Positions 1 to 12,000 of a stretch of DNA of 64,000 nucleotides are shown here, piece by piece. The DNA lies in assembly GCA_037976565.1 (NCBI GenBank), contig CP137685.1, positions 28,442,842 through 28,506,841 on the forward strand, in the 5' to 3' direction. The translations under genes were made by a program, and so were the position numbers. The notes below the pieces were generated by a model. The model worked only from the letters and a program-made list of their open reading frames with translations. It searched no databases and had not been told where the DNA came from. Origin of the DNA: Mesocentrotus franciscanus (Eukaryota; Echinodermata; Echinoidea; Camarodonta; Strongylocentrotidae). How positions within the stretch are numbered: position 1 is the stretch's first letter; every line of letters starts with the position of its first letter.

Positions 1-3000
1 GGAGCCAGATGGTGATAAGGAGCCGGCAGCAGCCCCAGCCGAGAGTGAAGCGATGGAGACGGAGACTGAGGTGAAGCCTGAGATTGAGGTGAAGCCAGAG
101 ACTGAGGTGAAGCCAGAGGCTGAGGTGAAGCCAGCACCAGAGGCTGAGGTGAAGCCAGAGACTGAGAAGAAACCTGAGGAAGTAGCTCCTAAGGAAGATG
201 AGAAGGAAGACCAAGGGATTGTACCATCTGACCAACCAAAGGAACCAAGTGAAGAAGCAGTACCAGCAGTAGTAGCACCACCAGCACCGCCAGTAGCTGA
301 AGAAGATGCAAGTGATAAGGATGAAGCCCCAGAAGAACCAATGGAGGTGACAGAGAGCGAGGCTATTCCGGTTCAGGTTGGTTGTTATTACCGATATCAA
401 TCATAGAATCATAGATCATCCTTTTTTCCAGTATATTTATATTTTTTAACACAGCAAGTTTTAAATGGGCTCTACATTTTTTCATCATTAAAATTCATTG
501 TGAGTTTATTATTTTACGTAGAAATGTGGGTGCTAAATCAATCAGTCATAATAAATCACAAAGGTACTGACACTAGATTTATTGATCAATTCGACGAGTA
601 GTCGAATACTCGAATACTTGCACTGTTGACAGCTACTCGAGTACGATTTCTCGTACTCGAATACTCGGCCGCCATTTTTTTTTTTTTTTTGTTGCTATTT
701 TTCAGTGGTTTTACAACCATCTCTGTGTCTCGACATAATGCGAATAAAGAATACTATTTAAAGCTAACCTACCTTCCTAATTTGAAGGGAAGAGATTTAA
801 TAAAAAGTGTCGATTTATTACGCCGGAGATCTTTTCTGAGCAAGGTAGCTAGGCCTCCAAAGCGCTGACATAATTCCCTTCGGTAACAATGGCTGCGCGA
901 GTCCAAAGGCCGCATTGCGACATAATCCTTTTCTTCGGTAGCAATGGCTGCGCGAGTCCAAAGTCCGCTTTGCAACATAATCCTTTTCTTCGGTGACAAT
1001 GTCTGCCCTAGTCCAAAGTCCGCATTGCGACATAATCATTTTCTTCGGTAACAATGGCTGCACGAGTCCAAAGTCCGCATTCCAACATAATCCTTTTCTT
1101 CGGTGATTGACAGGGGCGCGCAAGTCCAAAGTCCGCATTCCGACTTAATCCTTTTCTTCGGTGATTGACAGGGGCGCGCAAGTCCAAAGTCCGCATTCCA
1201 ACATAATCCTTTTCTTCGGTGACATACTTTTTTCTCTGGAAACATGCTGATAGATTCTAGATCTAGACTAGATCTATTTGTATTATTTTTATCGGAGCGT
1301 CCGCTTCGAAAAAACAGTCGGGACTGTACCGACTCAGGCTTATTTGTGTGAGTAAATTCACAAAAAATAAGGGCTAACTAGGTATTAAGTTTTATTTTTA
1401 AATATTAAAAAAAAAAAACATGGCGTCCAAGTATTCAAGTATTCGAGTATTCCCGGGCAAGACTGGGAGTGTACTCGAGTACCTCATTACACGGTTATGC
1501 ACAGCCTTAGTGTCAAAAAATTCCTGATTTTCCTAAAATATTGTTCAGCTTTCATGAACTCCCCTAATGATTTCATAAGATTTATGTAAGCACCATCATA
1601 ATCTGTTGTTTATATTTTATTCGCCCTGAAACTATCATTTCTATTGGACTCCAATTCTCGACCAATTGTATTTGTATGGGACTCGAAAGTGTCTTTGCCA
1701 CATATATATACCCATGACAAGTGCTGCCCTCTACGGCTAAATACTGTAGTGGCGATAGCAATAATTGTGTATAGGAATTTTAGAGAAACCCTGAATGACC
1801 ATGATGCATACCTATTTATCCAAAAAAAAATTGATATTTCAATGCAACTCTTTGAAAAATTGTGCACTTTGGAGTCAGTTAATATATAAATATTGACTGC
1901 TTGGAGGGGCACGGTCAAAACTATTGCCCAAGGTAATCTTGAAACTGTAATTGCACCCCAAGACGAAGGGGCATAGTGCAGTCTTTTCAGATCACAGAGG
2001 AGCTATAGTTTTAACCATAACCCCAAAACTAGCAGTCAATATGTTTGTTTTATATTAGTGTTGTAACATCACGGATATTTCCAATTCCGTTTAACCGCTA
2101 GTCAAAACCGGACGGTTTTCGGTTAAACGAAAATTACTCACTTTTGCCAAGGTCGCCGCTGATTGTAAGAATAGTGGTCGGCACTGGGCGGCGCGGGCCC
2201 GACCAGCGCGGGGGATTTTCGCCCACCACTTCTGATGAAAAACACTGCTTTCGACCGGCACTATTTTCACATAAAAACGTAACTATTCGTCAAGAAAAAT
2301 ATTACTTACATTCATATTTCCGTCTTTACTTGTGTTTTATTTGCAATTGTACAAGAATCATGATTTCAATTTGACATAAACTGATTATTTTTAAAGATTT
2401 GCCAAGTGTTGTTGTCTAAAGTTGCGATTCATGAAGGCTGCCATATTGAATGTACCAATGTACATGTTATAATACACAGAGATAGCAGCTCAGGCTCGTT
2501 CCATTACTGTTCTTATAAATGTTTATTTTCAATAAGTTAAATTTTTTTTCGTAATTTTCCGGAATAAATAAATTAAAATACTGGAAGATATATTTATTCT
2601 ATTATTTATATTTTAAAATTTGTCCGAAATTTTACACTAAAAAAAAAAAAAAAAAAAAAAAATCGGGTAAACGAAACCGTCACATTCAAAACGGATAGTG
2701 CCATGGATGGTCGGATACCGGACGGTTAAACGTTTGATCACAGCACTATTTTATATACCACATGATGACATCCTTCCATGTCAATTCTCAAAAAGAAATA
2801 TTTAAACAAAATATATTTATTTTTAAGGAAATTTACCCGTCTAAGAGTAATGCGCATGTCTCACTAGGCCTGTTTTGAAAACCCCTTTTTGGTAGTCGAC
2901 TACACGGTGATTTTTTTGGACGATTAATCGACTAGTCGGTAATATAGGTGTAAGCTGATATAGACTATTATCAGCGTTATAGCTACGGTGGGCGGCGCTG

Positions 3001-6000
3001 GGCTAGCCTGTCCAGCACGGGGGATTTGCCCCCACCACTACTGAAGAAAAACACTGCTTCAAGCCCAGCACTAATTTCACATAAAACCTGCTTTAAAGGT
3101 AACTATTTGTGAAGAAAAGAAGTACTTACATTCATATTTCCGTCTTTATGCGTGTTTTATCTGCAATTGTAGGCCTACAAGATTCCTGTTTTCAATTTGA
3201 CAATAAATGATTATTTTCAAAGATTTGTCGAGTGTTGTTTGTCAAAATATGTTAAAATTCACTGCCATTGAATTTACCGTACGTACAGTACCGATGTACT
3301 GTATGTATAACGGTCAGTGATAACGGACGTATATATCAACGAATTACTTACTTGAAATTCGTTGGTATATATGGGTAAATTCAATATTGCCGCTCAGGCT
3401 CGTTCGATTACTGTTCTTATAAATATTTATTTTTAATATGGTAAATAAAAAAGATCGTAATTTTCCAGAAAAAAATAAATTAAAATACTATAATATATAT
3501 TTATTTCATTATTTACATTGTAAAATTTGTCCGAAATTGTTACACTTATGTATCATGTAGCCAACACACATACGTACACACACTCAAAATATGAAATGCA
3601 CTCAAATTCCCAAAGCCAACCACCAGACACATATTTATAATCGACAAACATCCATCTTCACGATAGTCAAAATCATCAATCAACCAGAAATATTACAATA
3701 ATAATAGTTCAACAAATAAAATATTGCATATTTGTAGGTTCGTGACAGGTATTTACATACAAATTATCGCTAGAATTTTTTTTTTCTTCATCGATCGTCA
3801 CGTATTTCTTCACCTCACCACAGGCTCACTACATGAATTATCACACGTGGGGCAATACACATTTGTATTCACTGCACGTACGTCAACAATTTGGTTTGAG
3901 CCAGCCCGCTAGTTGTTTGCTTCTAAGTTAAGGTTTGGTAGGAATTTGATTTATTAAAACTTCCTTGACAATGTCTTAGAAAGTAGAATTATTGTGACAG
4001 ATTTCTATCCATTTAGACTCTTTTTAGGCGATGTTCTTGGGTTCCCAATGAGTCATCGAGTAGTCGGTTATCAAGTTCATTATTCGACTACTGGCTTTAC
4101 CGGGCGGGTAGTCGATTAAACGATTACTCGAAACGGGCCTATGTCTCACTGCGTTTATTCATTGTTAACTTCATGCACAATCCTTGCATTCTTGCATTGT
4201 ACGTACAGGTAGAACTATGCCTGGTCAATATTTTCACTATTCTTCCTTGTATTCTGTAGTAGCGAATTTCATGCCTGCAGATTCCACCAGTCAGATGCTG
4301 AGAATTTTCATATATATACAGTCAAACCTGCTTTAGTGACCACCTGTCTACAAAGACCACATTTTTTGTTTCCCTTGAAAATGATTTCTCATTGAAACAT
4401 GTACTAAAGGAACCTGTCTACAAAGACCACCTGTCTACAAAGACCACTTTTTGTGTTTCCCTTGGGTGGTCGCTATAGACAGGTTCGACTGTATATATAT
4501 GCGATATATAATTGTCTCTATGCCCAGCTCCACTGTCTCTCTCAATTCAGTCACAAATACTCTTGAAATTGCACCACTCTTCTTTTTTTGCTCACATTCA
4601 TGTCCAGGAGACGGTGGAAACAAGCATCCTGGAAACAACCACGACGACCGAGGAGGAGCCGACACTGGAGCAGGAGGAGCCGACACTGGTGCAGGAGTCT
4701 ATGCAGGAGGCAGCATCTATGGTGGAAGATGTGATGATGGAGGTGGAGAACAAGGAGAACATCTCGGATAATGTCACAGTCTCATCTCAAGACAGTGGGG
4801 ATAAGACAGACACTGAGAAGCTGGAGCCCTCTGGAGATTGCTATTGGTAAGTCAGAGTACCTAACTGCTAAGAAAGCATCCAGGGAACCTACGGCTTTAA
4901 GTCTTCTCTGAGAGACTTGGTAATGAGGATCAATGCCTTACCAAAGGGCACTATCACATCGACTTAGTTTAGAACCCTGACCTCCCAGTTATGAGACCAG
5001 TTCCCAACTATCTTAGAATTTAGGGAAAACAGGGAAAATGAGTTCCCTTTTTTTTCAAAGTCAGGGAATTTAAGAAAGGAAGAAAAATCACTCAAATAAT
5101 GGAAAAATGAGGGGATTTTATTGACCCAAAGTAAAGTAGTCATTCTCTTCATGTGCCTGAACAGTGTATCCAATGAATGGTGAGCTATGGAGGCTTGTTT
5201 AAATGTAAAATGCCTCCTTTAATCATCCTGCTATTTTGAAACTCCTTCAGGGAAAAAACAAAAAAGGAAACTCAGGTAATGTCCTTTTCATGAAATGCTG
5301 GGGACCCTGTTGAGCTGTATTTCTTTCTTTGAACTTCAAGTATTTTTTTTCCTCTCCAAACTGTTCTTTGTCTGCAGTGGAGAAGGGAGAAACTATGAAG
5401 ATGTGGAACTGCAATGCAACCAGTGCTTCAAATGGTTCCACAAGGCATGCATTAAGACTGTTAATGTTGTGTAAGTGTGCCATCTTCTTCAACTTTTTAA
5501 GTTCATGTTCATTTTATTTTGCCACATAAATTATTATGTCTTCCATTTTTATCAAGTACAAAACAAACTATTCACAGGAACTTGCTGAACAATAAGTTGC
5601 AATTATTCTTAGGAGTAAGTTTCTTTCAGGTAGCTTGTCATTGCTTTTCTGGAGATCTCTTCGGAAGACTCTTCCTCATGTGATATATTTTATTAATTAA
5701 TTAAATTATTTATTTATTTATTTACTTAAAAAAAACAAATGTAAATTACAAAGTAATGCACATTTCATAAAATACAAAGGAATACAGCAAGAAACAGACA
5801 TACAAAAATACAAATAATTGACAAAAGGGGGAAAATAATGAGTGAAGGTTGTAAACTAGTACATGTATGTGGATGGGGAAAACAAAGCAAAAGATGCTTG
5901 TCAGGGTTAATCCCCAGAATGATTATAATATTACATTGTAAGCAAAGGGGTTATTTTTCATCTTGAGCTTTCGTCTTTGGCTTCTCTCTCTCTCTCTCTT

Positions 6001-9000
6001 TCGTTTGACCAGTTTTACCCACGAATTATTCCTCAGTATTCATTTATGTTAGATAGTATTTAAGTTTCTTATTCCTTCCGTCTCTTCAAATGCTCCGCAG
6101 AAATACTCTTCCATACATGACCACCTACACATTCTGCTGTAAGAACTGCAATGTCAGCAAACTGGAGACTTTCAGCAGGAAAGTGGCAAGTAAGTAATCC
6201 CCAAACAAAAGCAATAAAAACACATTGCTGCTGATTATGGGGTGCCAAGTGGAACTTGTAGTTCTTTATCAAAATCTACCATTTATTTTGCAAAATTAGT
6301 CTGACAAGTTGATTTCGTGGACATAATCAGTTCTAAGACTGATTTCAAGAACAACGTCAGTGGCTAAGATTGATCTCATTGAAGAATCCCTAATTTTGTT
6401 ACAGATCATAAGTGATGTACTTGGTGCCCTGTAGACAAGTAATATTTTTGTGAGCCACCTACATTGTGTTGTAAAACTTAATTTGAAATTTAACATTTAG
6501 TTGATTACATATGAGTCCAATGAAAAAAAACTTGCTAGAGCAATAACAAAAATCCATTTAAAGAATTTGAAATATGACACTTGATTGCTTTGTATTCTTA
6601 TGGGTTTCTCCTGCATTGAAATCATTTCTCAGCTTAGACTCCTTGTATCTACAATTTCTGAAGAGCTTTCTGCTTTCATTTGTATGATCCAGTATTATCT
6701 TATAAAAATGCAGTCAAATATTTCCACATTTTACCCTTCACCTATATCTTGCCATTATGTTGTTTGTGCATGCCATACACTCCATTGCTACTATGTTGCA
6801 GTCCTCTTCTTCTTCTTTTCTTTTCTCTTTCTCCAAGCTCTCTATCCTCTCCTCCTCCTTGCCTATCCCTTTCTTCCTCTCTTCTATTTATAATGTATAT
6901 TATTAACCGTATCAGACATCTGAGCAGTGCAATTTTTAAATTGTATTGCCCTCTAAATTTAATTGATAAGCCAACAAAACTACGCGCGAAAAAAAAAAAT
7001 TGACTGCTCAGAAAAGTCGATGGGATTTTGTGTGTAATTTGCCGGTCAATATTATTACACAGTAAACCAATGAACAAATATTATTGCCCATTCTGGAAAG
7101 TCAATGGCAAAATGCGTGTTAAACTAGTGGGCAATAATGTAAAGCCAACATCTGGGTTTTTGTAATTTTCTTTGCGCATTTATTAGGCATATGAGAACCA
7201 CGCACTTTGCGTGCACTCTATTGTGACGTAATAATCACACCCAAGGCGCACTGTTTGCAGTGTATCAAAAATTTCGTCAAGCACTATAGTATAAGCACAG
7301 TGCTGGTTTGACGATGTTTTTGCAACTTTTCATGCTAGGAAACCCTGTGCAGTGTAGGCTATTGTTTTTTACATAATTTAAGAGTGTAAGATAGTAAGAG
7401 TTTCTTATTTGCTGTAGATGTCTGATGTGGTTAATAATAGTAATATTGACTGCCTAATTCAGGGCAATACGACTTGTCATATATCACCCTCACCTTCGGT
7501 TCGGACGATATATGTCGTATTGCCCTGACGGCAGTCAATATTACTTAATTACGTAGTTGTGTATTCGGGCGTACCCATTACAAGCTTTGCTTACTGGGAT
7601 TCACGCCTTCTTCCTTGTAATACAAGTTCTTAAATTATATTTATGTTCCTTAGTATAAATTGTATTGTTGAACAGATGTCAAATATGTTGCCAAATTGAA
7701 TGGAAGAAAATAAATGTTCATTTGAATTGAATTGAATTATATTGACAGACTTCAAGGAGCTTTGCCAGTGTGCCCTTGCCAATCTCCAGGCCCAGCACAA
7801 GACACAGGATCCACCAAAGACCATGTTCTCTAAAGAGACTGACCTGATTCCATTCATTGATACACACTGGGAACAACTCACACCCATGCCTCGACGCACC
7901 ACCATCACGTGGCATGGCACCATCGTCAAAGCTATGGTAACTATTTTACCTAAGCCAAATACAAATACTAATATATACTATAAATATGGAATTGAATGCC
8001 GGCCCAGGTATTTGTCATGTTAACTTAAAGAGAAGGTTGAGTTCTGGGAAGAGGTGAAAAATAATTTGTGAGCGTTTTCATTGTATTACGCAAGTGTGGA
8101 AGAGCATCAGAGAAAAAATGTTCCCTGAAAAGCATGGCTCTTCAAATGCCTTAATATTCTAAATATGGCATGTAACGTCATAAAAATCGGGACAGATTTT
8201 TATGCCACATGTTCGTGTAGTCCCATATACATCTTTCTGTGTACAGTGCTTGTAACTTTACCAAGACTGGGCCAAATTTCTTATCATTTTGATGATTCCA
8301 GAACCTTGCAGTACACACCAATACTTATATGCAAGATGATCAACCTTTTCTGATCTAATCTACAACTTTTCTTTCACAATGCAATCGCATGACGAGAACT
8401 CAACTTAATCTTTAAGGATTTACTGCTGTGGCTTTAGGCTTTTTTCATTTGAAACTTGCTTTAATATTTATCTTTCTTTTTTCCCTCAATGTAATATGAC
8501 AGATGAAAGATGATGATGTCTTTGTCTGCAAGGAGAAGCCAGATGACCCTGCAGCATCCGATGCAGAGTTCCCCATCTTTGGACTACTTGATCAGGTCAG
8601 AGAAACTATGTCATCCTTTATGTTGATAGAAATTGTTGTTAATTGTCATAACCAACTGCACTGAATTGTGCAGAGTTAACATATATTGTTGGTGCATGCG
8701 CCGAGGTGTCTTAAAGCCCCTCTGCACTAGTTTGGCCACGAGGGATTAGAAGGATTAGTGTGGTCACTGACTGGTGGTTATCTGATCTACTCAGCTCTCA
8801 ATCAACATAAGAAAAAGAGGATCATGTTGGACCAACGGGCACCGCTTAGGCATTGTTTTCTATATAGAGGGAGCAAGTAGCTACAAGTAGTACAGTGGGG
8901 CTTTAAAGATTTGCATACGCATCCACTTTAGATTTTTGACATTCTGTATTCGAATCTATTGCATTTTTTTTGCAAAATCTGGTTGTCAGGTTTTACGAAG

Positions 9001-12000
9001 TGCAGTAAGATTTAGAACTTCAGCTTTTACAGGTTTTATTATCTGTTGCATTTTGAAGTTCCACAATGGTATCATGAATATGCAAATACATCTTTGAATA
9101 TTCATGTTTTCGTGATGAGTTGGAGGTCTTCATGGAGCAAATAAACCTATACTGAATTGAGGTAATCAGGGGGGTGTTTCACAAAAACTTGTCGTCAGTG
9201 ACAAATGACAGCTTTTGTTACAAGCTACTGAAATCCTTGCTTCTGATTGGTTATCAGCAGATTTGTCACTGATTTTTGTCATTTGTCATTGAAAAAAGGC
9301 TTTGTGAGACACCCCCCAGTTTTCTGTTTTGTGCTGATTTTTGTTCATTTATCATGATTTTTTTTTTTTTGGTAGGGGAGTAAGATCCTCCAACCTAAAA
9401 AAAATCCTTATTATTTGTTATTCTCTTTGTAGGATCTTTCCAAGATAACGCCAAACTCTGAATCAAAGTTAGGAAGCAGCCTTAAACTAGACAGCTCTCA
9501 GAAACTCAGCTCATCTCTCTCAAGCTCTCTCAATGGTGAGAAAAAAAGAAAGAAGGCGGAACACTTGACCAAATATAAAAGAGTTATCTCAAGTTCCAGG
9601 GTTTATCATCTCTGTAGCGATAGATAAACATGTAGTGTAGTACTAATCGTGTTAAAATACATTGTGAGAAATTGTATAGAAGTTATTAGGAAGGTTCATT
9701 ATGAAATATGTATGAAATATATAACTTGTATTGTAAGCTTTTGAAAGTGCATACAGTGAAAATCATTGCACACAGATGCATATATGGGACTTCAATACAT
9801 ATGACGTAAATTTTGTTCTCCAAAGTTTTAAGGTCATGTTAGGAATATAAGGGCTTTTCAAGAGCAGTCCTCTTTACAAGACATTGCTAATACAATGATT
9901 CTTTCATATAGGAAATGAAAGGAATGAGGAAGCTCACAATGAATTTTACAATTTTACCTGAGCTTGACCTTCTTTTAAAAGTTTTTGCAGGTAGACTTGT
10001 AATTTCATTTTATTCCATTGAAATGAACAAATAGAAGATGATTTCCAGAGCAATGACTCAGGTCACAGAGCCATGTCACAGAGAATGTGCATAACTGAAG
10101 AATTCAATTGAATTTAATTCAATTTTAATTGAAGAATTTTACTTTTTCTTTTAAAAGATATTTTGCCTTGTCAGAATCAACTATGGCCGTTTCTGAAAAC
10201 TGTTACCTTTTATGCTAGTAAATAGCACTTTTAATGTCATATGTAACAAATTGAAATTGCACTTTTAAATTATTGTGTTTTTTAAAGCTTTCTATAACTA
10301 TATGTGTACACGGTCATTTTCACATAGTTTTAATTAATGACGTGATTAATTTAGAATTGTAGTGAAACACATTTACAGTGGCACCTAATTATATAGAACG
10401 CTGTTTTATCAAACTAACTAAAACAAGGTAGTATGCTTCGTGGTATTTTATTATGTCTTAGCCTTGCTAAAAAAGGTAATTTCCCTGGTTCAGAGGAGTT
10501 TGTTTTAATGAGGTTCCGCTGTATAACATAGTCTTTAAGAGAAGGTTGAGTTCTGGGGAGAGGTGAAAAATAATTTGTGAGCATTTTCATTGTTATTATG
10601 CAAGTGTGGAAGAACATCAGAGAAAAAACATTCCCTGAAATGTATGGCTCTTCAAATGCCTTCATATTCTAAATATGACATGTAACAGCTTAAAAATGAG
10701 GACCACATTTTTATGCCACATGTTTGTGTAGTCCCATATACATCTTTCTGTGTACAGTGCTTGTTGCTTTTACCAAGACTGGGCCAAATTTGATGATTCC
10801 AGAACCTTGTAGTACACACCAATACTTATATGCTACATGATCAAATTTTTCTGATCGATTCCACACCATTTCTTTCGCAATGCAATCGCATGACCAGAAC
10901 TCAACTTTATCTTTAAGAACACCATCTCTTGTCCTGCATTGCTTTCAGGTAACTCCAATCTGGTGTCATCACAGAGGATAAGCAGGAGCGCTAAGAGGAA
11001 AGGATTTGATAGCAATCAGGGAGTTACATCAAGTAAAAGAACAAGAAGGTAATATTAATAATAACAATATTAGGTTCTTGTATAGCACATATCACATTGT
11101 AACGTCTCTATGCGCTTCCAAAGAACTTTGGAAATGATTACCCCTGCTTTAGCATTGATGCCATTACGGCGCTCTAGCTTTTCAAGGAATTCATTCCTGC
11201 CAGGTACCCATTTACCTCACCTGGGTCGAGTGTGGCAAATGTAGATTAATGTCTTGCCAAAGGACATTAGTGCTGCGGCGGGACTCAAACCGCGGACATT
11301 GTGATCCACAGTCCGGTGACATATCCACTTGACCACGACACCTCTACGGTATGACTCTTTACGTGCCTTTGAGATGTATTTGTGTGTAATTTTGTGTTTA
11401 TATGTGAACAATGCTTAAAAACGCATAGTAGTAGGCTCTCATCAGGAATTAGACACCATTCAGGTGTTAATCCAATATAATGTGTGTTGTCCCTCACCAG
11501 GATTAACCTTCAGTCTTATGACCAACATGCCTTATGTAATGCTCTGCATTTTCTACTAATAACTCCATATGTAAAGTAAGAGAAGAAGAAGGTATGATTC
11601 ATCATGTGCTGTTGAGACGTGTTTGTTTGTAATTTTGTGTGGTGTATATGTGAACGATGCTTAAGATGATGAGGATGGGATAAGCCTTACAGTCATAAGA
11701 AGTTCGACTGTTGTGCCTTGTGCTAGTCAGATAACCAGGGCCCTGTTTCACAAAACATCTTATCTTTCTGTTTACAGTGCTTGTAACTTTACCAAGACTG
11801 GGCCAAATTTCTTATCATTTTGATGATTCCAGAACCTTGCAGTACACACCAATACTTATATGCTAGATGATCAACCTTTTCTGATCGACTCCACAACGTT
11901 TCTTTCACAATGCAATCGCATGACCAGAACTCAACTTTATCTTTAATGTCTGAACTTCATATCCACTTCCGTTTTCAGTGAAGTGCCTGCATCCCAAAAG

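Larger units (their letters stand above)
377..4607 (+). other. ASH2L intron packed with DNA transposons
   Basis: The first intron in the window contains a foldback element with a tandem-repeat core (568-1516), two hAT-like insertions (2056-2748 and 2865-4141) and a TA-flanked MITE (4312-4500). A further inverted-repeat-like stretch lies at about 1900-2030, containing 'gtcaaaactatt' and 'tatagttttaacc'. No coding exon is visible between 377 and 4607. Confidence 0.8.

Noticed and set aside
769..1245. Five overlapping - strand frames with repeated 'RTLDLRAP' and 'ADFGLA' peptides
   Set aside because: They derive from the 51-58 bp tandem array in three frames inside a transposon; no start context or conservation.
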